Source: JBOFFC01 sp051648405 (GTDB lineage Bacteria; Planctomycetota; Planctomycetia; Pirellulales; Lacipirellulaceae). From it: DNA of 24,295 bases. This document shows, in pieces, positions 8,502-15,780 of this stretch (within the stretch, counting starts at the first letter, position 1; the number at the start of each line of letters is the position of its first letter). Location: assembly GCA_051648405.1 (NCBI GenBank), contig JBOFFC010000041.1, positions 1-24,295 of the forward strand, in the 5' to 3' direction. The translations under genes and the position numbers were made by a program. The notes under the pieces are model-generated. The model was not told the DNA's origin. It worked only from the letters and a program-made list of their open reading frames with translations, and did not search any database.

Positions 8502-8614
8502 GCTTCGCTAGTACGGCATTCGGCCCCACCGAGTCAACGCCGCGCCGGCTGCCGGCGACGCTGGCGCTCCCCTACAATCGAGTGCGAAACGCCCCCCGAC
8601 GGAGACCACGGCCG

Positions 8615-9814
8615 ATGCGAATCGCCTACCTCGACTGCGCCAGCGGCATCAGCGGCGACATGACCCTCGGGGCGCTCGTCGATGCGGGGATCGACCTTGC
8701 CGTGGTGCAGCGGGGGATCGACTCGCTCGGGCTGCCGAGCTGCCGGCTGGTGGCGACCGAAGTCAAGAAGCGCGGGTTCCGCGCCACGCAGGTGACCGTC
8801 GAGCACGAGCCGGAGCACGCGCATCGGCACTTGCACCACATCACGCGGATGATCGACGCCAGCACGCTGTCGCCGCGGCAGCGCGAGCTCGCGACGGCGA
8901 TCTTCCACCGCCTCGCCGAGGCCGAGGCGAAGGTCCACGGCTCGACGATCGAGAAGGTCCACTTCCACGAGGTGGGCGCCGTCGATTCGATCGCCGACGT
9001 CGTCGGCTCGGCGATCGCGTGGGACCTGCTGGGGGTCGATGCGGTCTACGCCTCGCCGGTCCCGACCGGCAGCGGGTTCGTGCAGATCGCCCACGGGCGC
9101 TGCGCGATCCCGGCCCCGGCGACCGCCGAGCTGTTGCGCGGCGTCCCGCTCGCCGACAACGCGACCCTCGGCGAGCTGACGACGCCGACCGGCGCCGCGA
9201 TCTTGACGACGCTCGCCGTCGGCTACGGGCCGCTGCCGGCGATGACGATCGAGCGGATCGGCTACGGCGCCGGGCAGAAGGAGTTCGAGCACCCCAACCT
9301 GTTGCGGTTGATCGTCGGCGATCGTACAGGGGTGGCGGCCTCGCCGCCCACCGATGACGCCCCCGCGACGATCGTGCTACTCGAGACGAACCTCGACGAC
9401 ACGCCGGGGGAGGGGATCGCCGACTGCGCCGAGCGCCTGATTGCAGCCGGGGCGCTCGACGTGTCCCTCACGCCGCTAGTGATGAAGAAGGGGCGCCCCG
9501 GCGTGCTGCTCGCCGTCCAGGCGCGGCCCGAAGACGCCGAGCGGCTGGCGACGATCGTGTTCCGCAACACGACCGCGCTCGGCATGCGCCGGCAGGCCGT
9601 GTCGCGGATCGTGCTGCCGCGCCGCAGCGAGTCGGTCGTCACGCCGTGGGGCGCGGCGAGGGGGGTCGTCGCGACGCTCCCCGACGGGGGCGAACGCTTC
9701 ACCCCCGAGCACGAGGACTGCAAGCGACTAGCCGACGCCTCCGGCGTGACGCTGGCCGAGGTGACGGCGGCGGCGAAGGGAGCGTTTCGGCCGCAAGCGG
9801 CGGCGGGGCCGTGA
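8615..9814 (+). CDS. larC: Nickel-pincer cofactor biosynthesis protein LarC
   Basis: LarC (399 residues) inserts nickel into pyridinium-3,5-bisthiocarboxylic acid mononucleotide, the last step of the nickel-pincer cofactor used by lactate racemase and other LarA-like racemases, in a CTP-dependent reaction. Family signatures are clear: YLDCASGISGDM (5-16), a His-rich stretch HAHRHLHHI (69-77), HFHEVGAVDSIADVVG (117-132), PTGSGFVQIAHGRCAIPAPA, ELTTPTGAAIL, and a C-terminal LarC2-like half with ETNLDDTPGEGIADC and VMKKGRPG. Both halves are in a single frame, unlike Lactobacillus larC, where a frameshift is needed. GGAGA at 8601-8605 supports ATG 8615; an upstream in-frame start at 8495 lacks support. 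LarA, LarB and LarE are not in the window. Confidence 0.95.
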   Translation: MRIAYLDCASGISGDMTLGALVDAGIDLAVVQRGIDSLGLPSCRLVATEVKKRGFRATQVTVEHEPEHAHRHLHHITRMIDASTLSPRQRELATAIFHRLAEAEAKVHGSTIEKVHFHEVGAVDSIADVVGSAIAWDLLGVDAVYASPVPTGSGFVQIAHGRCAIPAPATAELLRGVPLADNATLGELTTPTGAAILTTLAVGYGPLPAMTIERIGYGAGQKEFEHPNLLRLIVGDRTGVAASPPTDDAPATIVLLETNLDDTPGEGIADCAERLIAAGALDVSLTPLVMKKGRPGVLLAVQARPEDAERLATIVFRNTTALGMRRQAVSRIVLPRRSESVVTPWGAARGVVATLPDGGERFTPEHEDCKRLADASGVTLAEVTAAAKGAFRPQAAAGP

Positions 9815-10164
9815 CGCCGATCGCCGCCACCGACGACGCGACACTTGGGCCGTGGCTCGCCGCGGCGGGGGTCGCGCTGCTCACGACGGTGCTGCTCCGG
9901 CGACTGTGGCGCCGGTCGCAGGCCCCCACCGCGGCGCCGATTCGCGAACCGTGCAGCCCCGCGTACGATTCGCACGCCGAGCTCGAACGCCAGAAGGTCG
10001 AACTGCACGAACTAGCGCGCGACGCGACCGCGCGGATCGACACCAAGCTCGCGCTGCTCGACGAGCTGATCCGCCAAAGCGACGCCCGCGCCGCCGAGCT
10101 GCGCTCACTGCTCGAAAAGCAGCAGAAGAACGAGCCGCCGATGGACGCAGATGAACGCGGATAA
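9811..10164 (+). CDS. Small membrane-anchored coiled-coil protein
   Basis: This 117-residue protein is not recognised. Its GTG start overlaps the larC stop (GTGA, 9811-9814), which implies translational coupling. One N-terminal membrane segment (WLAAAGVALLTTVLLRRLW, ~18-36) is followed by basic residues. A predicted coiled coil follows (YDSHAELERQKVELHELARD to LIRQSDARAAELRSLLEKQQ, ~54-105), facing the cytoplasm by the positive-inside rule. The last residues, PPMDADERG, are encoded by the left arm of the palindromic repeat at 10134-10213, so the natural stop was probably displaced. A scaffold or nuclease-like accessory role is possible, but nothing specific can be claimed. Confidence 0.68.
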   Translation: MTPIAATDDATLGPWLAAAGVALLTTVLLRRLWRRSQAPTAAPIREPCSPAYDSHAELERQKVELHELARDATARIDTKLALLDELIRQSDARAAELRSLLEKQQKNEPPMDADERG

Positions 10165-10213
10165 AGTAAAACTGATCCGCAACCATCTGCGTTCATCCGC
10201 GCGTATCTGCGGC
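10134..10213. repeat. Second copy of the ~10-bp-unit palindrome between convergent genes
   Basis: The left arm (10134-10163) has GATGGACGCA and GATGAACGCG units. The right arm (10183-10213) has ATCTGCGTTC, ATCCGCGCGT and ATCTGCGGC. The arms are complementary over most of their length. The copy lies between the 9811-10164 gene and the DUF255 gene (stop at 10225). The left arm is translated as the C-terminus of the upstream protein, which stops at TAA 10162-10164. Same family as 5914-6006. Confidence 0.75.
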
Positions 10214-10224
10214 CATTCTGCGTG

Positions 10225-12315
10225 CTAAAGAGCGGCGATCGCCGCGCGGATTGCCGTGACGCCGACGATCGGCGCGCCGCAGGTGTGGTTCTGACAGACG
10301 TAGAGCGTGGGCTCGCCGTCCACGGGAGTCTTGCCGGCGAACGCCGCGTCGAGCAGCGGCGAGCGGTGCGCCGCACCGAGCCGCCCCGCGATCACGGCCC
10401 GCGGCAAGTACCGCCGGCGAAGCTCGGCCGCCAGTTCTTGGACGGCAGAGCCTTCTCCTACAAGGAGCACCTCCTGGCTCGGGCCGAGCTCGAGGTCGAG
10501 CGCAGCCAGCATCTGCCCCATCGCCATCGGGGCCCGCTCCATCATGGCGGTCGCGGCGCCGAGCGTCTGCCGCGCGGCCGCCGACCAGCGCTCGTCGCCG
10601 GTGAGCTTGGCGAGCCGCACCAGCGCCGTCGCGGCGAGCGAGTTCCCCCCCGGGGTCGCGTTGTCGGTCATCTCCTTGCTGCGAACGAGCAGTCGCTCGT
10701 GGTCGTCGGCCGTGTAGTAGAAGCCGCCGGCCCCGTCGGCGTCGGCGAAGCGCGCGAGCACGACCTCCATCAGCTCGGCCGACTGGTCGAGGCGCCGCTC
10801 GTCGAACGTCGCCTCGTAGAGCGTCAGCAAGCCGTTGGCCAGCGCGGCGTAATCGTCGAGGTAGGCGGCGAGCTTCGCCTTCCCGTTCCGCCACGAGCGG
10901 AGCAGCCGACCCTCGGCGTCGCGCATCGCTTCGAGGACGAAGTCCGCCGCTCGGCCTGCCGCCGCGACGTAGCGCGGCTCGTCGAGCGCGGCGCCGGCGT
11001 GGGCCATCGCGTCGATCATCAGCCCGTTCCAGGCCGCGAGCACCTTGTCGTCGAGGCCCGGCCGGGGGCGTTCGGCGCGCGCCCCGAGCAGCTTCTTGCG
11101 CGCGGCGGTCATCTCGCGCTCGAGGTCGGGGGCCGAGACCCCCATCAGCTTCGCCTGGGTGGTGATCGACTTGGGGAGCGACAGCGTGTTGCGACCCTCG
11201 AAGTTGCCGATCGGCGTGATGTTGTAGACGCGGCAGAAGACGTCGGCGTCGTCTTCCCCCAACACGCGGCGGACTTCCTCCGGTTGCCACGTGTAGAAAA
11301 GGCCCTCTTCGGCGTGGCCCGCGGGGGCGCCGTCGGTCCCGAAGGCCGGCGCGCTGTCGGCGTCCTCGGTGCTGTAGAAGCAACCCTCGGGGCCCGTCAT
11401 GTCGCGGAGGACGTAGTCGATCGTCTCGCGGGCGATCCGTGCGAAGGTCGCTTCGCCGGTGGCTAGGTGCGCGTCGATGTACACGCCGACGAGCAGCGCG
11501 TTGTCGTACAGCATCTTCTCGAAGTGCGGGACCGCCCAGCGATCATCGACCGAGTAACGGGCGAACCCGCCGCCGAGGTGGTCGTAGATCCCGCCGGCCG
11601 CCATCCGGTCGAGGGTCAGCCGCAGCATGTCGAGCCACGCCTCGCGGCCGTCGCGGCGCCACAGTCGCAGCAGCAGCCCCAGCTCCATGGTGTGCGGGAA
11701 CTTTGGCGCGTCGCCGAACCCGCCGTGCTGCGAATCGAACGTGCGCTCGAGCGTCCGCCCGGCGGCGTCGAGTAGCGCCACGGTCGGCTCCCCTTCGGCC
11801 CCGTCGGTCGGGTCGGCGAGGCCTGTGAGCCGCGAGGTGAGCTCGTCGGCCGTGGCAAGAGCTTGGTCACGCCGATCGCGCCACGCATCGACCACCGCAG
11901 CAAGGACTTGGTCGAACCCCGGCATGCCGCGCCGCGGGGTCGGCGGCCAGTACGTCCCGCCGTAGAACGGCTTGAGGTCGGGGGTCAGGAACACGCTCAT
12001 CGGCCAACCGCCGCGTCCCGCGAGCGCCTGCACGGCGTTCATATAAAGCTGATCGAGGTCGGGGCGCTCCTCGCGATCGACCTTGATCGAGACGAAATGC
12101 TCGTTCAGCACGGCGGCGATCACCGGGCTCTCGAAGCTCTCGTGCTCCATCACGTGGCACCAATGGCAGGCCGAGTAGCCGATCGAAAGGAAGATCGGCT
12201 TTTGGTCGCGCTTCGCGAGCCCGAGCGCGTCGGGCCCCCACGGTCGCCAATCGACCGGGTTGTCCTTGTGCTGCAGCAGATAAGGCGAGGTCTCGCCGGC
12301 GAGCGCGTTGGGCAT
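10225..12315 (-). CDS. Thioredoxin-domain protein YyaL/DUF255 (SSP411 family)
   Basis: This 696-residue protein is full length for the YyaL/spermatogenesis-associated-protein-20 family. The N-terminal thioredoxin-like DUF255 domain begins almost at residue 1 (ETSPYLLQHKDNPVDWRPWG), with a CHWC active site at residues 50-53 (ACHWCHVMEHESFE). VKVDREERPD-like IKVDREERPDLDQLYM and GRGGWPMSVFLTPDLKPFYG follow. The remaining ~500 residues form an alpha/alpha-toroid (six-hairpin glycosidase-like) region with DHLGGGFARYSVDDRWAVPH and CFYSTEDADS. The C-terminal YVCQNHTCGAPI has two more cysteines. There is no signal peptide, so it is cytoplasmic. The biochemical activity of the family is not firmly established. 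No Shine-Dalgarno site is seen; the gene is monocistronic, downstream of mnmA on the same strand with a 69-bp gap. Confidence 0.93.
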   Translation of the reverse strand: MPNALAGETSPYLLQHKDNPVDWRPWGPDALGLAKRDQKPIFLSIGYSACHWCHVMEHESFESPVIAAVLNEHFVSIKVDREERPDLDQLYMNAVQALAGRGGWPMSVFLTPDLKPFYGGTYWPPTPRRGMPGFDQVLAAVVDAWRDRRDQALATADELTSRLTGLADPTDGAEGEPTVALLDAAGRTLERTFDSQHGGFGDAPKFPHTMELGLLLRLWRRDGREAWLDMLRLTLDRMAAGGIYDHLGGGFARYSVDDRWAVPHFEKMLYDNALLVGVYIDAHLATGEATFARIARETIDYVLRDMTGPEGCFYSTEDADSAPAFGTDGAPAGHAEEGLFYTWQPEEVRRVLGEDDADVFCRVYNITPIGNFEGRNTLSLPKSITTQAKLMGVSAPDLEREMTAARKKLLGARAERPRPGLDDKVLAAWNGLMIDAMAHAGAALDEPRYVAAAGRAADFVLEAMRDAEGRLLRSWRNGKAKLAAYLDDYAALANGLLTLYEATFDERRLDQSAELMEVVLARFADADGAGGFYYTADDHERLLVRSKEMTDNATPGGNSLAATALVRLAKLTGDERWSAAARQTLGAATAMMERAPMAMGQMLAALDLELGPSQEVLLVGEGSAVQELAAELRRRYLPRAVIAGRLGAAHRSPLLDAAFAGKTPVDGEPTLYVCQNHTCGAPIVGVTAIRAAIAAL

Positions 12316-12384
12316 CGTCCGTGATGGGAAGGGGTGACGTCGGGGGGGACAGCCGCGATCGCTCGTTCGCGACGCGTTTGTCCG

Positions 12385-13536
12385 TCAGTCGATCCAGGCA
12401 GCGGCGATCGCCCGCTGCGGTTCGTCGGCCGCGTACAGGACCACGGCCTGGCCGGGAGTGACGCTGTTCGCGGGGGAGTCGAACACGACCTCCAGTCGGC
12501 CGTCCGAGGTCACCGCCGCGGCTGCTTCGGTCGCCCCTGAGTTGTACCGCACCTGGGCCCAGCAGCGCAGCGGCTGACCAGCCGCCGGGGGATCGACCAG
12601 CCAGTTGACGCGCGACGCCGTGAGCTCGCTGCGGAGCAGTTCGTCGCGCTCCCCCAGCACGACACGCCGCGTGTCGGGCTCGATCCGCACGACGAACGCC
12701 GGCCGCCCGAGGGCGACGCCGAGGCCCTTCCGCTGGCCGACCGTGTAGCCCTCGATGCCGTCGTGGCGCCCCACGACCTGGCCCGCCGTGGTCACCAGCT
12801 CACCGGCTCGCTCGGTGTCTTGCCCGCAACTCGTGGTGGCGAGGCGACGCTTCACGAACTCGTCGTACCGCCCTTGGGTGACGAAGCAGATCTCTTGGCT
12901 GTCTTTCTTGTCGGCGACGCGCAGGCCGAGCGTCGCCGCGATCGCGCGGATCGCCGGCTTCGCGAACTCCCCGACCGGGAGCACCATCCGCCCCAGCGCC
13001 GCGCGGCGGATGCCGGCCAGGGCGTACGACTGGTCCTTGAGGCCGTCGAGCCCGCGCAGCAGCGCCGGGCCGTTGGGCCGCGCCGCGACGCGCGCGTAGT
13101 GCCCCGTCGCCACGAACTCGGCCCCCACGGCGTCGGCGTAGTCAAACAGCTTGCCGAACTTAATCCAGTTGTTGCACTGCACGCACGGGTTGGGGGTCCG
13201 CCCGCGCGCGTACTCGTCGGCAAAGTAGTCCATCACGCGGCCGAACTCGGCGCTCAGGTCGAGCGCGTAGAACGGGATCCCCAGCCGCTCGGCGACGCGT
13301 CGGGCGTCGTCGGCGTCGGCCGCCGTGCAGCACCCCTGCTTGTGGTCGAGCCGCGAGACGACCGGCAACTGCGGCAGCGTAGGCTTGTCGGCGCCCGGTC
13401 CCTCGGCCGCGCACGCCACGGGGCTGCGCTCGCCGTGCCGCATAAAGACCCCGATCACGTCGTGCCCCCCCTCGAGCAGCAGGTGCGCAGCGACGCTCGA
13501 GTCGACCCCCCCCGACATGGCGAGCACGACACGCAT
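12385..13536 (-). CDS. mnmA: tRNA-specific 2-thiouridylase MnmA
   Basis: MnmA (383 residues) adenylates U34 of tRNA-Lys, -Glu and -Gln and transfers persulfide sulfur to make s2U34. The PP-loop SGGVDSS is at residues 8-14. The nucleophile Cys118 lies in TPNPCVQCNNWIKFG, the partner Cys217 in DSQEICFVTQGRY, and GHYARV at ~145-150. The C-terminal beta-barrel (GQRKGLGVALGRPAFV to PGQAVVLY) is complete. ATG 13536 is preferred over TTG 13539. Compared with E. coli MnmA, an extra segment of roughly 28 residues (~38-68) rich in Pro/Gly precedes GCCTAADADDA. No partner TusA-E or IscS gene lies nearby. Confidence 0.97.
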   Translation of the reverse strand: MRVVLAMSGGVDSSVAAHLLLEGGHDVIGVFMRHGERSPVACAAEGPGADKPTLPQLPVVSRLDHKQGCCTAADADDARRVAERLGIPFYALDLSAEFGRVMDYFADEYARGRTPNPCVQCNNWIKFGKLFDYADAVGAEFVATGHYARVAARPNGPALLRGLDGLKDQSYALAGIRRAALGRMVLPVGEFAKPAIRAIAATLGLRVADKKDSQEICFVTQGRYDEFVKRRLATTSCGQDTERAGELVTTAGQVVGRHDGIEGYTVGQRKGLGVALGRPAFVVRIEPDTRRVVLGERDELLRSELTASRVNWLVDPPAAGQPLRCWAQVRYNSGATEAAAAVTSDGRLEVVFDSPANSVTPGQAVVLYAADEPQRAIAAAWID

Positions 13537-13604
13537 CAAGCTTGGTGGGGGGTGTCAGGGGAACGGAAGTGAGAACGGCTTGTTGTCGGCGAAGCGCTTC
13601 GTGC

Positions 13605-13630
13605 ACCCCTCCTCCTTCAGGAGGAGGGGT
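13605..13630. terminator. Perfect 11-12-bp hairpin between toxin and mnmA
   Basis: ACCCCTCCTCC (13605-13615) pairs perfectly with GGAGGAGGGGT (13620-13630) around a TTCA loop. It lies in the 155-bp gap between the DUF3368 toxin stop and the mnmA start on the minus strand. There is no U-tract after the stem on either strand. It could be a Rho-assisted 3' end, an RNA-stability hairpin or a dispersed repeat. Confidence 0.5.
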
Positions 13631-13691
13631 TCGCAAGGTGACGCCGGAGCGTCTCGGAGAAGAGCGTGGGGGAGCGGCGAAAGTTTGTCTC

Positions 13692-14105
13692 CTAAAGGGC
13701 GGCCAAGGCGTCCGCCAGGGAGACGAGGCCGGCATTGGCGGCGTCCACGAGCACGCCAAGCGTCCCGGTCACAACGAGCCCCTCGCTGCGGGCGACGCGC
13801 GCAGCCGCCCGTTCGTCGATGAGCAGGACGGAGGCGCGAAGCTCGCGGGCTAGGGAGATCGCGGCGGCCTCCCCCGGGTCGAGCGCCGCGACGAGGTCCT
13901 CGTCGACGTGCTCGGGCGAGCGGACCTCGACCCAGGCAGGGAGAGAAGCAGCCCAGTTTCGGGCAAGCTCAGGGGTGTGTTCGTGAGAGAGCTCGTCGAG
14001 AACGGCCGGTGGGACGACGACGCTGGCGTAGAGCTTCTCAAGAAGCGACTGCCGCCTGATCAAGACAAGGTAGCAGAGGGGCGACGTATCGGAGACGACA
14101 ATCAT
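13692..14105 (-). CDS. DUF3368 PIN-like toxin
   Basis: This 137-residue predicted ribonuclease toxin belongs to the PIN-like DUF3368 family. It opens with IVVSDTSPLCYL (Asp6), then VPPAVLDELSHEH (Glu38), LDPGEAAAISLARELRA (Asp76, Glu79) and LLIDERAAARVA (Asp97). These are the expected acidic Mg-binding residues, so the site looks intact. The start ATG at 14105 is three bases beyond the antitoxin stop, so the pair is one operon with antitoxin first. DUF3368 toxins normally pair with UPF0175 antitoxins, as here. Cellular RNA target unknown. Confidence 0.9.
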   Translation of the reverse strand: MIVVSDTSPLCYLVLIRRQSLLEKLYASVVVPPAVLDELSHEHTPELARNWAASLPAWVEVRSPEHVDEDLVAALDPGEAAAISLARELRASVLLIDERAAARVARSEGLVVTGTLGVLVDAANAGLVSLADALAAL

Positions 14106-14108
14106 CGC

Positions 14109-14381
14109 TCAACCTGCGTGCTCTCGCAGCGAGGCGAGTGCCTCCGCTGCGCTGAACACCTCGTCCACCGACGGCAAGTCCTCGGTGACGTTCCAGCGGT
14201 TGAGCACGTCGTTGACCTCGAAACGAGTCATGCTCAAAGCCGCGGCGAGCTGCGGCTTGGTGATCCGCTCCCTACGGTACAGATCGATCAGCAAGGCCTC
14301 CTTGGCGTGCTGTTCTAGGTCCGCGATGTCGCGACGGAGCGATTCTTCCAGGCTCGGGGGGAGGGTGATGCTGACGGACAT
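14109..14381 (-). CDS. UPF0175 family antitoxin
   Basis: This 90-residue protein begins SVSITLPPSLEESLRRDIAD. AKEALLIDLYRRERITKPQL and AAALSMTRFEVNDVLNRWNV follow, which is the winged-helix-like core of UPF0175 with the helix-turn-helix portion (ITKPQLAAALSMTRFEVNDV) that should bind DNA. The acidic tail (EDLPSVDEVFSAAEAL) probably wraps the toxin. AGGAGA, ending about eight bases before the ATG (plus-strand complement 14389-14394), supports this start. Its own operon is the likely regulatory target; the direct repeats at 14408-14436 are candidate operators. Confidence 0.9.
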   Translation of the reverse strand: MSVSITLPPSLEESLRRDIADLEQHAKEALLIDLYRRERITKPQLAAALSMTRFEVNDVLNRWNVTEDLPSVDEVFSAAEALASLREHAG

Positions 14382-14402
14382 ACGGTGGTCTCCTGTGCCT
14401 CG

Positions 14403-14436
14403 AATGTAGCACGTCTCGAAGCCGCGAGCACGTCTC
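14403..14436 (-). promoter_or_regulatory. Candidate operator/promoter of the UPF0175-DUF3368 operon
   Basis: AGCACGTCTC occurs twice as a perfect 10-bp direct repeat on the plus strand (14408-14417 and 14427-14436) with a 19-bp period, close to two helical turns. On the minus strand TACATT (14408-14403), a 4/6 match to a -10 box, abuts the first repeat, so a protein bound there would cover the -10 to -35 spacer. The -35 is poor. Confidence 0.4.
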
Positions 14437-14507
14437 AGCGGTGCGCGAATCGCGAAGCACGCGCAACCTCGCCTAAGTTTACGCCCGCGCCTGCCTCGGG
14501 TCGCCCC

Positions 14508-14536
14508 TCGCCATCCACTGCGGGCCGCGGTATTCT
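14508..14536 (+). promoter_or_regulatory. Possible prfB promoter
   Basis: TCGCCA (14508-14513) and TATTCT (14531-14536) are separated by 17 bases, each matching four of six consensus positions. Transcription would start about 40 bases before the prfB ATG. Confidence 0.3.
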
Positions 14537-14579
14537 CGCGAAGCGTTTTCGCCCCGCCCCTACCGATCCGCGTGCCGGC

Positions 14580-15702
14580 ATGGAAAAAGAGTTCCTCGAT
14601 CGCGTCGATGCGATCCGCGAGGCCCTGACTCAGCTCAGGGACTCTCTTTGACTACGCCAGCAAGAAGCAGCGTGTCGCCGAAATCGAAACCGAGCAGGGA
14701 GCGCCCGGCTTCTGGGACGATCAGCAGAGCGCCCAAGGGGTCATCGGCGAGCTCAAGGGGCTGAACTCGGTCCTCGTGCCGATGGACGAGGCGCTCCGCG
14801 CCGCCGGGGACCTTGAGGCCCTGGTCGAGATGGCCGAAGAGGACCCGTCGTTCGCCGACGAGGCGCCGGCCGAGATCGCCCGCGTTGAGGCGATGCTGGA
14901 AGGGCTCAAACTCTCGGCGCTGCTCAACGGCCGCAACGACGCGGCCGGGGCGCTGGTCACGATCAACGCCCGCGACGGCGGCACCGACGCCAATGACTGG
15001 GCGGACATGCTCCTGCGGATGTACCTGCAGTGGGCCAGCAAGAACGGCTACTCGGCCGAGCTGCTCGATCGCCATGAGAACGAGGAAGCGGGCATCAACA
15101 GCGCGGTCGTCGCCCTCCGCGGCCCGATGGCGTACGGCTACCTCAAGGGGGAGTCGGGGATGCACCGCCTAGTGCGGATCAGCCCGTTCAACTCGGAAGG
15201 AAAGCGGCAAACGAGCTTCGCCGCGATCGACGTCTCGCCCGAGGTCGCCGACTCGGTCCAGATCGAGATCGACGAGGACGACGTCCGCATCGACACCTAC
15301 CGGGCGAGCGGCGCAGGGGGCCAGCACGTCAACAAGACCGACTCGGCGGTGCGGCTCACGCACCTGCCGACCGGCATCGTCGTGCAATGCCAAAACGAGC
15401 GCTCGCAGCACAAGAACCGCGCCAGCGCGTGGAAGATGCTGCGGGCGCGGATTGCCCGGTTCGAGGAAGAGAAGCGCGAGGCCGAGGAGGCGATCCGCTA
15501 CCAGACCGCCGCGAAAACGGGCTTCGGGTCGCAGATCCGGAACTACTTCCTGCACCCCGACCAGCGGGTCAAGGACGCCCGGACCAAGTACCAGCAGGGG
15601 AGCTTCCACGCCGTCATGGACGGCGACATCCAAGGATTCCTCGACGCCGTCCTCCGCTGGCGCGCCGGCCAACCGGTCGAAGACGACGGCGACGACGATT
15701 AA
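14580..15702 (+). CDS. prfB: Peptide chain release factor 2, with +1 programmed frameshift
   Basis: RF2 recognises UGA and UAA and triggers peptidyl-tRNA hydrolysis. Frame 0 runs from ATG 14580 for 23 codons to an in-frame TGA (14649-14651) in the context AGGGACTCTCTTTGAC. Shifting +1 at CTT-T lets translation resume at GAC 14650 and run to 15702, giving 373 residues, as for normal RF2. The codon-recognition motif SPF is at 201-203, and the catalytic GGQ, in SGAGGQHVNKTDSAVRLTH, is at 246-248. LPTGIVVQCQNERSQHKNR follows. CTTTGAC is the classical autoregulatory shift site: low RF2 stalls ribosomes at UGA and promotes shifting. The usual internal Shine-Dalgarno (AGGGGG in E. coli) is shortened to AGGGA, about seven bases before the TGA. 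The coding sequence should be written as 14580-14648 joined to 14650-15702. Confidence 0.97.
14646..14652 (+). promoter_or_regulatory. prfB: RF2 +1 frameshift site CTTTGAC
   Basis: The slippery codon CTT (14646-14648) is followed by the in-frame TGA and then C, the least efficient termination context. AGGGA at 14637-14642 is the likely stimulatory Shine-Dalgarno-like element. Skipping T14649 joins the two reading frames. Confidence 0.95.
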
Positions 15703-15780
15703 GCTACGTCCTATCGGCTGCCGACTTGCGGCAGTGTTCCGCTCGCAACCGCCGTCTAGCAAACGCCTGGAGGGTGCGGC

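Noticed and set aside
7576..8529. N-terminal extension of the MazG frame up to 8529
   Set aside because: Arg-rich and overlaps the receiver-like gene in another frame; MazG homology starts right after ATG 7575.
7266..8663. 465-codon plus-strand frame
   Set aside because: Antisense to MazG and the receiver-like gene, Arg-rich with no recognisable domain.
10222..11466. 414-codon plus-strand frame
   Set aside because: Antisense to the well-supported DUF255 protein and lacks any family signature.
14385..14651. Separate small gene before prfB
   Set aside because: Its last 23 codons are the frame-0 part of prfB before the programmed shift; the upstream part overlaps the antitoxin promoter and looks non-coding.
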